This document shows positions 17,070-26,023 of a stretch of DNA of 64,000 nucleotides, in pieces (the first letter of the stretch is position 1; each line of letters opens with the position of its first letter). The notes under the pieces are model-generated. The model saw nothing but the letters and a program-made list of their open reading frames with translations, ran no database searches and was not told the origin of the DNA. Location: NCBI RefSeq assembly GCF_015277775.1, contig NZ_CP063849.1, positions 5,161,501 through 5,225,500 on the forward strand. Direction: 5' to 3'. Both the position numbers and the translations under genes were made by a program. Source of the DNA: Paludibaculum fermentans. Its GTDB lineage: Bacteria; Acidobacteriota; Terriglobia; Bryobacterales; Bryobacteraceae.

Positions 17070-19134
17070 GGGCGAGGCCCGCGGCGGCCAGGGTAGCGGC
17101 AGCGCCGCTCAGCAACACGCTCCAGGACCAATAGGGCGTCAGTGGACTCAAGCCGTCTCCGGACAGGACAAAGGCGGCCCAATCCTCCACAGGCGCCCCC
17201 TTTTGCATCATCTCGAGCTTGGCTGTGCGAACGGCGGCCCCGCGAGGCGTCCCGTTGCTCAACTCCCGGTAGAAGCGCTGCATGAAATCGGCGGCGGCTT
17301 CATCGCGGACCGCCCACAGCGAACCCACCACACTCCCGGCGCCCGATTCCAGAAAAGCCCGAGCCAGACTCATCGGAGAATCCCCCCGCGCCGCGGCTCC
17401 AGCCTCAGTCTCGCAAGCGGAAAGGGTGACCAGTTCAACCCCACGGAGATCCAGCTTGACCACATCGCGCAGATACAAGTACTCAGGCCCCGAGAAGAGG
17501 ATGCGCGAGCGTGCAGGGTTTTCGAAGTCCGCGGCGGCGTGCGTGGCCAGATGGATCACCCGGAAGTCACGCGCCTCGTTTAACGCCTGCTTGCGGGCCT
17601 CGCTTTTCACCCGCAGATCCGCCTGTCCATTCAGCTGTTTCGAGACCATGACCAACTCCGCGGCAGCGCGCGGCAGGTGCGCCCAATCCGGGTCTCCAGG
17701 CAAGGCCGTGCGGACCTCCGGATCACCGATTCCCAGCAGTTGAGCCTCCCAAGGCCAGCGCGCCCCGGTCTTGCGGGCGGCCGCAGGCAGGAATGTGGAC
17801 GAAGGCAGGCTCCAGGTCTCATACCGTTCCACCACCTTCGTGCCGTCGGCCCAAGCCAGGGCATCGAAGGCGACCCCGGCCAGCGTGCCGTCAGGCACCA
17901 GGACCAGGCGATGGATCCCGTCCAAAGGCGGCAGAACATCGGAAGCTGTTCGCGCCGGCAGGTGGATCGCGCTCCACTGGCTACCGGCTTGTGTGATCTT
18001 TAGCACGCCGGCCTGCTTCCGCCCCACCCAGTACACCAGCAGGGCTGAGCCGGCCGGCACTTTGCCGCGCAATTGCGGCAGGGGTAACGTGGTGCGCCCG
18101 CGCGACCGCTCCAGCCAATCCAGCCGTTCTGCATCGCTGGCCGCGCTCTCGATCAGGGCATCGAACACATCGCGCTTGTCAGCCAGAAACCCGCCGCGCA
18201 ATTCCGCGCGTCTCAGGTCAGCGCGCGTCGATTCGATGACGGCCGCCGCGGCCTGCCACTGCGACCGGTCGTGATCCACCCGGCCCAGGCCATAGAGGGC
18301 TTTCCACTGCTCTTCCGGCAATTTGAGACTGCGCGCGTTGTCCAGCACACTCTGCCAGCGGAGCCGGGCTCCGGCTTCATCGCCAGTCCGGAAGAGCGCC
18401 TCACCCAGGTACAGCTCGCACTGCAGCTCCTCGCGTTTGTTGCCGCTGCGGTGCGCCAGCGCGAGGGCCTCGGCGAACCCGGCGCGCGCGGCTGAGTAGT
18501 CCTGGAACTCCATGGCCTGCGCGATGGCGATGTTCTTCATGGCTCCCAACTGGCCATCGACGTCCTGAACCTGGCGGAATAAGGCGACGGAGGCGCGCTC
18601 GGTTTCCAGAGCCTTGTAGGGGTCGCCCAGGCGGCGATAGAGCGCCCCCAGGTTCGCTAGGACACGAGCCTCTTCCCCGGCCTCCAGCTTCTGGCCGGCC
18701 CGCCGCAGCTTCAGGTAGATATCCAGTGCGTCGTGATCCTTACCCAGCTTCTGCAGCAGTGCGGCGCGGTTTACGTCGACAAACTGCAGGACATCCGGCA
18801 CCCACGGCTCGCCTGCACGCTCTTCCGCCATGGTGGCGGCGCGATTGTAGACATCCCAGGCCTCAACATAGCGGCCGCGGTAGAAATGGACCGCGCCGAT
18901 GTTCACCCACGAGACAGCCTCCTGGCGCACTTCTCCGCGTTCGTGAAACAGGCTGCGGGCCTTGCCGAAGGCGTCCAGCGCCTTCTCATACTCGCCGCCA
19001 TAGAGGAACTCGCCGCCCGCCTTGTTCAGCGCCTGCGCATCGTCAACACCCTGCCCCCAACACACGGCACTGATGAGCATCACTGCCACCAGGCGAATGG
19101 TATGATGGCCCGGAAACGGTGCATCCCCCCTCAT
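17041..19134 (-). CDS. Exported TPR-CHAT protein with C-terminal membrane tail
   Basis: I start at the ATG at 19134, which has AAGGGG five bases upstream, giving 697 residues. A signal-peptide-like stretch (HHTIRLVAVMLISAVCWGQG) is followed by about six TPR-like repeats to about residue 330. A C-terminal CHAT (caspase-like) domain follows, with the catalytic pair IHLATHAAADF (His) and ELVTLSACETEAG (Cys). A final hydrophobic segment, VLLSGAAATLAAAGLALSL, ends RTGRRG. CHAT proteins are cysteine peptidases or their relatives. Export and anchoring here are inferred from the terminal segments. Confidence 0.9.
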   Translation of the reverse strand: MRGDAPFPGHHTIRLVAVMLISAVCWGQGVDDAQALNKAGGEFLYGGEYEKALDAFGKARSLFHERGEVRQEAVSWVNIGAVHFYRGRYVEAWDVYNRAATMAEERAGEPWVPDVLQFVDVNRAALLQKLGKDHDALDIYLKLRRAGQKLEAGEEARVLANLGALYRRLGDPYKALETERASVALFRQVQDVDGQLGAMKNIAIAQAMEFQDYSAARAGFAEALALAHRSGNKREELQCELYLGEALFRTGDEAGARLRWQSVLDNARSLKLPEEQWKALYGLGRVDHDRSQWQAAAAVIESTRADLRRAELRGGFLADKRDVFDALIESAASDAERLDWLERSRGRTTLPLPQLRGKVPAGSALLVYWVGRKQAGVLKITQAGSQWSAIHLPARTASDVLPPLDGIHRLVLVPDGTLAGVAFDALAWADGTKVVERYETWSLPSSTFLPAAARKTGARWPWEAQLLGIGDPEVRTALPGDPDWAHLPRAAAELVMVSKQLNGQADLRVKSEARKQALNEARDFRVIHLATHAAADFENPARSRILFSGPEYLYLRDVVKLDLRGVELVTLSACETEAGAAARGDSPMSLARAFLESGAGSVVGSLWAVRDEAAADFMQRFYRELSNGTPRGAAVRTAKLEMMQKGAPVEDWAAFVLSGDGLSPLTPYWSWSVLLSGAAATLAAAGLALSLRTGRRG

Positions 19135-19975
19135 GAAACCCCTTCGAATCGCATCCATTTGCCTGATCGTTTTGGGCCTATGCGCCCCCGTCAATCATAC
19201 CCTCCAGGCCCAGGCCCGCAAAAAGAGGCTCCTGGTGATCGGCGCCAACAACACGGTTGGCGAGCGGCAGGGCTTTCAGCACGATTCCACGTCGCAGGCC
19301 ATGGCTACACTCTGGAACCTCGGCCGCGAATCCACGCTTTGGGATACCTACTTCAAGAGCGATACGTATCTCCTGACGAAGCAGAAGCTGCCCAACAACG
19401 CCAAGAACCTCGACTATTTCGACGCGGTTGCCTTCTACACCACCGGCAACTTCCAGCTCACGGACGAGCAGAAGTCCGCACTGCTGTCCTTTGTCCGCGA
19501 CGACGGCAAGGGCTTCATCGGTGTGCATTCCGCTCCGGACAGCTTCTACGACTGGCCCGAGTATGGCGAGATGATCGGCGGGTATTTCGATGGCCATCCC
19601 TGGAATACGTTCCAGGCCCCCATCGTTGTCGAGGACCCGTCGAACCCCATCGTGCGCCACTTCTCGAAGGAGTTCACGACTCTGGACGAGATCTACCAGG
19701 CGAAGAACTTCTCGCGCGAGAAGTGCCGGGTGCTGCTGCGCCTGGATGAGAACAAGCTGGATCTGACCAAGCCGGCGGTGAAGCGAACGGACAAGGATTT
19801 CGCGGTGGCCTGGATCAAAAACTACGGCAAGGGCCGGGTCTTCTACTCCACGTTCGGCCACACCCCGGAATCGTGGGACCGGCCGGATATCCGCCAGATG
19901 TGGCTGGAAGCGGTCAAGTGGACCATGGGCCTGACCGAGGCCGACGCCACCCCGCGCCCGCGCCCTGCCAAGTAG
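19133..19975 (+). CDS. ThuA-like domain protein, exported
   Basis: A 280-residue protein with a signal peptide (IASICLIVLGLCAPVNHTLQAQ) and a ThuA (class-I glutamine-amidotransferase-like) fold. Recognisable segments are YFDAVAFYTTGNFQLTD, GKGFIGVHSAPDSFYDW, YFDGHPWNTFQAPIVV and GRVFYSTFGHTPESW. ThuA-like proteins are linked to trehalose and other sugar use, often beside Gfo/Idh oxidoreductases, but their reaction is unsettled. The ATG shares bases with the start codon of the divergent CHAT gene. No ribosome site is visible, so the mRNA may be leaderless or use another start. Confidence 0.88.
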   Translation: MKPLRIASICLIVLGLCAPVNHTLQAQARKKRLLVIGANNTVGERQGFQHDSTSQAMATLWNLGRESTLWDTYFKSDTYLLTKQKLPNNAKNLDYFDAVAFYTTGNFQLTDEQKSALLSFVRDDGKGFIGVHSAPDSFYDWPEYGEMIGGYFDGHPWNTFQAPIVVEDPSNPIVRHFSKEFTTLDEIYQAKNFSREKCRVLLRLDENKLDLTKPAVKRTDKDFAVAWIKNYGKGRVFYSTFGHTPESWDRPDIRQMWLEAVKWTMGLTEADATPRPRPAK

Positions 19976-19987
19976 CCTCCTGCTCGC

Positions 19988-20019
19988 GCGCACCCTGGCG
20001 GGCTCCTGCCGGGGTGCGC
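19988..20019 (+). terminator. GC-rich hairpin after the ThuA gene
   Basis: GCGCACCC at 19988-19995 pairs with GGGTGCGC at 20012-20019, starting 13 bases after the ThuA stop. There is no U-tract, so it would be an atypical terminator or a 3'-end stabiliser. Confidence 0.35.
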
Positions 20020-20306
20020 TCCCCCACACCCAGCCCCGCTGACGTTTCGCCGGTTCTCCGCCATCGTTCCATCCCGCTCATTCGTCAGCCTCCTCTCCGC
20101 ACTTTGCCCTCCACCCCTTGATTAAGTTCAACCTGGCCCGCTGGATAATCCGCAAATGCCGCAAAACCTGGCCGCGCCGCATCGCGGCGCAACGCCCCTG
20201 TGCCCGAAAGACAGTCCTTCTTGCAGTGGTGCTCCGGGTTAACATCCTACGCGGACGTTCTGGTTGTCTCATCACGCCCCAAGGGAAGGAAGCGGCGAAT
20301 AACCAG

Positions 20307-20334
20307 TCTGGACACCCGCCTCCGGGCGTCCAGA
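20307..20334. repeat. Strong isolated stem-loop
   Basis: TCTGGAC at 20307-20313 pairs with GTCCAGA at 20328-20334 and CCCG at 20315-20318 pairs with CGGG at 20323-20326, with one A-C mismatch and a four-base loop. It lies about 300 bases before the PEP-CTERM gene and is not followed by a U-tract. It may be part of a structured leader. Confidence 0.4.
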
Positions 20335-20629
20335 ATCGAGCAGTACGGTGAATGTCGTGCCCGCGCAGTTGCCTCTCGGCCTGCGGGAAACAAAGAGAAG
20401 AGCGGCCGGCTCGCTCGTGAATCGGGGCACCGGGACGCGCAAAGACATAATCACTGACCCGCCACGGTGAACCCCATATCAGGCTCACCCGGGAGAACCG
20501 GCGTGGTCGCGGGATAGCTGTTGAGCCGTTATTCATGGGCACGAGTGAACGCTCGGCCCCTGATCCCTTGCCGCTCTAAGCGTTCCGCGTAGCCCGCCGA
20601 AATGTCCAAGAAATATGCGGAGGGATTTA

Positions 20630-21739
20630 ATGTCCACTCGATTGTTGATGATCGCGTTGGTAACCGGGAGCTTGACCGGACCGGCGATGTTGGCCAGTCC
20701 GATTGCGGGTTTCCACCAGACAAACCTCGTATCGAACATCCCAGGCATGGCAGTGACCACCGATGCCAACCTGAAGAACCCCTGGGGCATTGCGATGAGC
20801 CCGGCGAGCCCCTTCTGGATTTCGGACAATGGCACCGGCCTATCCACGCTATACAACACCGCGGGCACCAAATTGGGCCTCGAGGTCACGATCCCCGGAA
20901 ACGGCACGCCCACCGGGCAAGTTTTCAATGGGACGCCCGGAGCCTTCAACGGGGATGCGTTTATCTTCGCAACCGAAGATGGGAAGATCGCCGGCTGGCG
21001 AGGCGGGCTTGGCACAAATGCGGAAGTTCTGCAGGACTTCTCAGGACAGGGCGCCGAATTCAAAGGGCTGGCCATTGGCACGAACGGCGGTGTGGTGACG
21101 CTCTACGCAGCCGACTTTGCGAACGGAAAGATTGATGTCCTCACGGACGGCGGGGGCGTGCCGCCATCCGGAAACTTCACTGACCCGGGCCTCCCGTCGG
21201 GCTTCGCACCGTTCAACATCCAGAACCTTGGCGGAGCGCTATATGTGACCTACGCCAAAGTCGGAGTCGGCGGGGATGACGAGGCCGGTCCGGGCAACGG
21301 CTTCGTCTCGAAGTTCGACCTCAACGGGAACTTCATTCAACGCGTGATCACGCAAGGCGCCTTGAACTCTCCGTGGGGGCTCGCCATCGCGCCGGCTGGT
21401 TTCGGCAGCCTCGGCGGCAAACTGCTGGTGGGCAATTTCGGAGATGGAAAGATCAACGCGTTCGACCTCAACGGCACCCTGGTTGGCACGCTGGCCGACC
21501 TGGGAGGCAATCCCCTGGTGAACAGCGGCCTGTGGGGCCTGGCTTTCGGCAACGGGAAACAGGGCGGCAACGCCAACTCGCTCTACCTGACCGCCGGACT
21601 GAATGACGAAGCGGACGGCCTGTTCGCGCAGGTGGATTCGGTGCCGGAACCGGCCACTTACTCACTCATCGGAGCCGGGCTGGCGCTGTCCGCCCTTGCC
21701 CGGCGCATTCGCCGCACCCGGAGTGCCGCAGGCGCCTAA
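20630..21739 (+). CDS. TIGR03118-type secreted protein with PEP-CTERM sorting signal
   Basis: A 369-residue protein. The ATG at 20630 is chosen over one five codons upstream because GGAGGG sits at ideal spacing before it. A signal peptide (LLMIALVTGSLTGPAMLASP) is followed by beta-propeller-like repeats typical of the family (NLKNPWGIAMSPASPFWISD; GALNSPWGLAIAPAGFG; NSGLWGLAFGNG). The C-terminus has VPEPATYSLIGAGLALSALA and an arginine-rich end, the PEP-CTERM signal that exosortases process. Such proteins are often tied to exopolysaccharide and floc formation; an EPS cluster lies 27 kb away, and no exosortase gene is in the window. Confidence 0.9.
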   Translation: MSTRLLMIALVTGSLTGPAMLASPIAGFHQTNLVSNIPGMAVTTDANLKNPWGIAMSPASPFWISDNGTGLSTLYNTAGTKLGLEVTIPGNGTPTGQVFNGTPGAFNGDAFIFATEDGKIAGWRGGLGTNAEVLQDFSGQGAEFKGLAIGTNGGVVTLYAADFANGKIDVLTDGGGVPPSGNFTDPGLPSGFAPFNIQNLGGALYVTYAKVGVGGDDEAGPGNGFVSKFDLNGNFIQRVITQGALNSPWGLAIAPAGFGSLGGKLLVGNFGDGKINAFDLNGTLVGTLADLGGNPLVNSGLWGLAFGNGKQGGNANSLYLTAGLNDEADGLFAQVDSVPEPATYSLIGAGLALSALARRIRRTRSAAGA

Positions 21740-21829
21740 CGCGGATTTCGAGACCGGAGGGGCTCCGTCCAAGCCGTCAAGGTGTCGATGGAGCCTCTTC
21801 TGCTTGGCCGCGGCAACTCGGTTTCCGCT

Positions 21830-21848
21830 GGCCCATCGTGGCTGGGCC
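21830..21848. terminator. Weak hairpin between convergent genes
   Basis: GGCCC at 21830-21834 can pair with GGGCC at 21844-21848. It lies in the 112-base gap between the convergent PEP-CTERM and DUF6807 genes and could serve either strand. There is no U-tract. Confidence 0.2.
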
Positions 21849-21851
21849 GAC

Positions 21852-22742
21852 CTACCGCCGGGCAAACTCGCCGTAGAGTTTCGCAATGTCGGGAGCGCCC
21901 TCATAGATGACGGCGCGGTAACGCATCACCAGCTTCTGCCCGGCCGGCAGGGTGTAGCCCCCGTCTGCATTCGGGTCCTTGGTGAAACTCTTCAGCGCGA
22001 ACGGATTCGCCGCGTTCAGCCCATAGCCGCGCGCATGCCATCTGGTGGGATGACGCAGGTTCGACGGGTGGTCGAACAAAGCCACTCCGGCCTGCCCGCC
22101 GTCCACGGAAGCCGAATAGTCCACCCACAACGCAGGTTTGCCCCAGATCGCCTTGGTTCCGGTGAGACCGTTGGAATTGCGCAGTCGCGCGCCTTTGTCC
22201 TCACGAAACGACTCGTTCAGGCGGAACGCGAAGCCTCCGTCGTCGCTGTCTCCGAACACGAGCCCGACTCCGCAATCGGCGAGAATCGTGATCACCGCAT
22301 CAATCGTGCGCAGGTTGCCCTTGTCCGCGAACCGGAACTCCTGGCGCATGGAACCGATAGCCTTCCCGTCCGGCGGCGTCATCGAGAGATCCACCACCAC
22401 GCTGCCCTTGCCAAGGCGAGGTTGGGCTTTGTTGATCAGGCGGGCCGTCTTGTCCCTGCCCTGCTCGCGCCAGAAATCAGCTCCATTGATGCTGCCGTGG
22501 CCGTACCAGAATCCGCGGTGCCAGCCATGATCCTTGCTATCGCCCTCTCGCGGCTCCAAAGGCCACCCTCGCGAAAGCACCTTGCCGGAAACCGTCTTGA
22601 TGGGATAGAGAAACGGCTTGTCGTAGGCCTCGCCCGAGTAGAAGCTGGCCGCGACCTGCGATCCCACCCGGATGGGCAGTGGAGCTTCTTCGGGGGCCAT
22701 CAGTGTAGCGGCACAACCGAACAGGAAGTTTCTTCTATGCAT
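21852..22742 (-). CDS. DUF6807 (PmoA-like) exported protein
   Basis: A 296-residue protein beginning MHRRNFLFGCAATLMA, a twin-arginine-like signal. The body matches the DUF6807 family, often labelled PmoA by similarity: FLYPIKTVSGKVLSRGWPL, KDHGWHRGFWYGHGSINGADFW and FDHPSNLRHPTRWHARGYGLNAANPF. The family is common in carbohydrate-use loci of Planctomycetes, Bacteroidetes and Acidobacteria; the methane-oxygenase label is misleading. Its start overlaps the SSS symporter stop by eight bases, with AAAGG before the ATG, so the two are translationally coupled. A role in sugar or uronate processing is inferred. Confidence 0.87.
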   Translation of the reverse strand: MHRRNFLFGCAATLMAPEEAPLPIRVGSQVAASFYSGEAYDKPFLYPIKTVSGKVLSRGWPLEPREGDSKDHGWHRGFWYGHGSINGADFWREQGRDKTARLINKAQPRLGKGSVVVDLSMTPPDGKAIGSMRQEFRFADKGNLRTIDAVITILADCGVGLVFGDSDDGGFAFRLNESFREDKGARLRNSNGLTGTKAIWGKPALWVDYSASVDGGQAGVALFDHPSNLRHPTRWHARGYGLNAANPFALKSFTKDPNADGGYTLPAGQKLVMRYRAVIYEGAPDIAKLYGEFARR

Positions 22743-24282
22743 GAGAGCCTTTCTCTACCGTTGCCTGCCGCGACGCCAGCCAGTGCCAGACCGTGCCCTG
22801 ATCGCCCGCTAGTGTTGGCTGCTCCAGAAGGCTGGCGGCCAGGCCGGCAACAAAGAGAATGACGTTGCCCACGGCGCCAATCGTCAGGTCGTCGCCTGGA
22901 TAGTTGAACGGAGCAAGATTCACCAGGGGAGCCGCGCCTTTTGTCAGCACAGCCCACACGGTGAATACCGAACTGCACACAATGCCCACCCAGGCGCTGC
23001 GGCGTGTCGCGCGGCGGCTGAGGAACGCCAGGAAGAATAGCCCCGCCAGGCCGCCGGAGGCGATGGCGGAAACCGCAAACCACATGGACAGCGCACTGCC
23101 CTTGGTCTGGACCAGGATGACCGCCGTGACGACGTTCAGGAGCCCCACCACCACCACCAGCAGGCGGGCCACCTTGAGCCGCTGCTTGTCCGTGGCGGCG
23201 GGCCGCGCGGCGCGGTAGAAATCTTCCACCAGGACCATGGACAGCGTGTTCAGGTCGCTGGCCAGCATGGTCATGGCGGCGCCGGTCAGCGCGGCCAGCA
23301 GCAGGCCCATCACTCCGGGCGGCAAATGCGCGCTGAGGAAATACGGGAACATCTGGTCGGCCTTCTGGATCGTCTTGGGGATCGCCTCTCCGGTCAGCCG
23401 GAAGAAGGACCAGACACAGGTGCCGATCAGCATGAAGAACGCCCAGACGGGCACACAGAGCAGCGCGCCCATCGCCACACCCCGCATCGCACCGCGATCG
23501 GACTTGGCCAGCAAATAGCGCTGCACCATGGTCTGGTCCGCCACGTAGCGCTGGCCATACCAGAACAGCCCATAGAGGATCGCCACGGGAATCGTGGGCC
23601 GCGTGAAGTCGAAATCCGGGCTGCCCAGTGCAAACTTCCCGCTGTGCGCGGCGGCGGCGAAGACGGCTCCGGGTCCGCCTGGAGGCAGGAAGAGAAGATA
23701 GCCCAGGGCCACGGCAATGCCCGCCCACATGACGAAACCCTGCACGACGTCGGACCACACCACCGCCTCGATGCCGCCGATGACGGTGTAGAACACCATC
23801 ACCACGGCTACCGCGAAGATCACCGTGACGATGTCCCACCCCGTCATGCTCGCGATGGTCAAGGCCATCAGGTATAGCACGAAGCCCATCTTGCTGAAGT
23901 GCGCCAGGGAGAATGCAATCGCGGCATAGACGCGCGCCGGCCGGCCGAAGCGCCGTTGGAAGTACTCATAGGCGCTCATCCCGACCTCTTCGCGATAGAA
24001 GGGGATGATGATCCTGCCGATCACCGGCAGCAGCGCCAGCAGCAGGAACCCGGGCACCAGCAGCGACCAGTCCTTTGCGTAGGAGGACCCGGGGTAAGCC
24101 ACAAAGGTCACGCTGGACACCATCGTCGCCAGCATGCTCATGCCCATGGCCCACGAGGGCACAGAGCGCTTCGCGACGAAGTAGTTCTCAGTGGAAGTCT
24201 GGCGGCGCGAGAACCACACACCCAGCCCGGCCATGAAGGCGAGGTAGGCGGCGACGATGGCCAGGTCGAAGGCGCGCGTCAT
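22735..24282 (-). CDS. Sodium:solute symporter (SSS family), second copy
   Basis: A 515-residue membrane protein with about 13 helices. The ATG at 24282 is preceded by AGGTGG at good spacing. It contains the SSS landmarks ENYFVAKRSVPSWAMGMSML, VAYPGSSYAKDW and VIGGIEAVVWSDVVQGFVMW. It resembles sialic-acid and sugar-type SSS transporters more than the copy at 6906. It is coupled to the DUF6807 gene and lies downstream of a glycosidase and a TonB receptor, so it probably moves the liberated sugar across the inner membrane. Confidence 0.92.
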   Translation of the reverse strand: MTRAFDLAIVAAYLAFMAGLGVWFSRRQTSTENYFVAKRSVPSWAMGMSMLATMVSSVTFVAYPGSSYAKDWSLLVPGFLLLALLPVIGRIIIPFYREEVGMSAYEYFQRRFGRPARVYAAIAFSLAHFSKMGFVLYLMALTIASMTGWDIVTVIFAVAVVMVFYTVIGGIEAVVWSDVVQGFVMWAGIAVALGYLLFLPPGGPGAVFAAAAHSGKFALGSPDFDFTRPTIPVAILYGLFWYGQRYVADQTMVQRYLLAKSDRGAMRGVAMGALLCVPVWAFFMLIGTCVWSFFRLTGEAIPKTIQKADQMFPYFLSAHLPPGVMGLLLAALTGAAMTMLASDLNTLSMVLVEDFYRAARPAATDKQRLKVARLLVVVVGLLNVVTAVILVQTKGSALSMWFAVSAIASGGLAGLFFLAFLSRRATRRSAWVGIVCSSVFTVWAVLTKGAAPLVNLAPFNYPGDDLTIGAVGNVILFVAGLAASLLEQPTLAGDQGTVWHWLASRQATVEKGSHA

Positions 24283-24379
24283 GGCGCCACCTGAGAACGT
24301 CTGCCGCAACCAGCTTCTATATGCATGACATCTTCCCGCTCACTCTCATCTGAAAATACTCAAACCCAGTATGCTCGAA

Positions 24380-24400
24380 AGCCGGCCGCCGTCCCCGGCT
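24380..24400 (-). terminator. Hairpin after the glycosidase gene
   Basis: On the minus strand, AGCCGG and CCGGCT (plus 24395-24400 and 24380-24385) form a six-pair stem followed by TTTC, directly at the glycosidase stop codon. It is a possible partial terminator between the glycosidase and the symporter gene. Confidence 0.3.
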
Positions 24401-25965
24401 CAATTCAGCCGCCCCGTGGTCCGCCGCAACACCGGCGAGCGGGCAATCGGCTTGCCCCCGGCCATGACGACCAGCCCCTTGCCACGGCCGAACTTGCGGC
24501 CCGTACGATCCCACAGGATGGTGAGCGTCGTGTTGTGATAGGGCACGTTATCCAGGCAGAACCAGTCCCAGCGCCCAGCCGGGATCAGCGGATTCACCTC
24601 CACGATATTGTCCGCCCGAGGCCGCAAGCCCACCAGTCCGGTAATCACCAGGTCGTTGTAGGACGAATGGTTATAGTGGTCGCCGCGCGCCGTGAACTGT
24701 CCTTTCTTAATGGCCAGAGCCCGGGCCCACCACTCGCCGGTCTGCGGATGGAGATTCTCGTCGATGAACGGCACCACCGTCCCATCGGGCCGCCGCAGCG
24801 TCTGGCTCCTGGTGTAGATCCCGAAGGTCTTGAAGTAGTCATCTACCGAGATGCCGCTCTGCTCGTAATCGTTCAGGACATTCGCCAGCGCCTTGAGCGT
24901 GATGGTGGTGGAGAAAGGCCAGCTCGGACCATTCCACTGGCAGTTGTCACCCACCTCGTGGATGCCGTAGGCGGGGTGCCGCTGCTCGGCGGTAGTCGGC
25001 CCGTATGGCGCAAAGAAACCTTCTGGGTCCATCAGTTGCTTCCAGGCAGCCTCGAACCCATGCCGGGGCTCCGGCAGCTCAAACAGCCAGGGGGTAAAGC
25101 CGATCTCCTCCCGCACACTGGCCAGTTGATTTGTATCCAGCCGCGCCTTGAAGAACCGGGCATCCTGGTCCCACAGCTGTTGCTCCACCAGTTCGCGCAG
25201 GCGGACGGCCTTCGCGTCATACATCAGGGCCAGTTCCTGCTTGTTGGCAAGCCGCGCTATGGCGGCTATGGCCTTCGCGTTGCCGAACATATAGCTGTTG
25301 ATCGTGGGACGGGCGTTCTTGTTCTTCCGCGACCCGCTGGCCGACTCCTCCATCCCGTCTCGTACGTCGTACTGCCAGAACAGCCCACCGGGCAACTGGC
25401 GGTCGCGCTCCCACTGCTGGTAATCGCTCACCAGCGCGTCCAGCAGGGAAGTTACGTACTTCGTGTCCCCGTCGGCCAGCCAGCGTTCATAGGCCGCCCA
25501 CGCCGTCCAGCCGCTGTACTGGTGGTAGTGGCGCTGCATGCCGCCCTGCTCACCCTTACGCAGCCAGAAATTGAGGTACTCGTCCAGGTAGCGCCGGTCC
25601 CGAAGCCAGCGGCCCTCTGCCAGATGGTGGCCCAGGGCGCAACTGATCGTGTTGTGCACCCCCGCGTGCCTGACAGGCCGCAGGAACTCAGTAATCACAA
25701 AACCATCCGGCGTCTGTTTGATGTGCTTGCGGAAGGTCCACCAGCGGTAGTACCAGGTCCGCTCGATATCAGGATCCGGACAGGTGAACAGCGGTGTGTT
25801 GCGCTGCATCCACTCGGCGGCCTGCGCGTCCGGGATCGCGTTGACCAGATCCTCAGGAAAGGCGCGGTTGAACTCCTGCGCGTAATGAGCGAAGTGCTCG
25901 CTACGCAAAACAGTTTGCCCGCTGGCGGCCGAGGCCAGCATCAGGAGTCCAATCAAGCTTCGCAT
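24400..25965 (-). CDS. Exported MGH1-like glycoside hydrolase (alpha/alpha-toroid, GH63-related)
   Basis: A 521-residue protein if started at the ATG at 25965, which opens the signal peptide MRSLIGLLMLASAASGQ. An ATG seven codons upstream is possible. Segments such as NTISCALGHHLAEGRWLRD, WQYDVRDGMEESASGSR, NGPSWPFSTTITLKAL and ARGDHYNHSSYNDLVITGL place it in the (alpha/alpha)6-barrel glycosidases of the MGH1/GH63 type, which cleave alpha-linked oligosaccharides. A periplasmic site is inferred. It begins 59 bases after the TonB receptor stop, so imported oligosaccharide could be its substrate. Confidence 0.85.
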   Translation of the reverse strand: MRSLIGLLMLASAASGQTVLRSEHFAHYAQEFNRAFPEDLVNAIPDAQAAEWMQRNTPLFTCPDPDIERTWYYRWWTFRKHIKQTPDGFVITEFLRPVRHAGVHNTISCALGHHLAEGRWLRDRRYLDEYLNFWLRKGEQGGMQRHYHQYSGWTAWAAYERWLADGDTKYVTSLLDALVSDYQQWERDRQLPGGLFWQYDVRDGMEESASGSRKNKNARPTINSYMFGNAKAIAAIARLANKQELALMYDAKAVRLRELVEQQLWDQDARFFKARLDTNQLASVREEIGFTPWLFELPEPRHGFEAAWKQLMDPEGFFAPYGPTTAEQRHPAYGIHEVGDNCQWNGPSWPFSTTITLKALANVLNDYEQSGISVDDYFKTFGIYTRSQTLRRPDGTVVPFIDENLHPQTGEWWARALAIKKGQFTARGDHYNHSSYNDLVITGLVGLRPRADNIVEVNPLIPAGRWDWFCLDNVPYHNTTLTILWDRTGRKFGRGKGLVVMAGGKPIARSPVLRRTTGRLN

Positions 25966-26023
25966 TGTTCGTCGGCCCGGCTCCATCCTATTACGAGCTG
26001 GAACCAGGCCGTGTCCCCCATCG

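Larger units (their letters stand above)
19976..20629. other. 650-base noncoding stretch with several hairpins
   Basis: There is no convincing coding sequence between the ThuA gene and the PEP-CTERM gene. It contains a GC-rich hairpin at 19988-20019, a strong 11-pair hairpin at 20307-20334 and a weaker GGTGAACC/GGCTCACC pair downstream. I looked for the cyclic-di-GMP, cobalamin and SAH riboswitch cores by eye and did not find them. Confidence 0.5.

Noticed and set aside
17041-19975. CHAT-based anti-phage defence island
   Set aside because: The CHAT protein appears exported and has no gasdermin, nuclease or other effector gene beside it; no other defence genes are in the window.
20335-20560. 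Cyclic-di-GMP riboswitch before the PEP-CTERM gene
   Set aside because: A GGGACGCGCAAAG string resembles part of the core, but the other conserved segments and pairing are missing.
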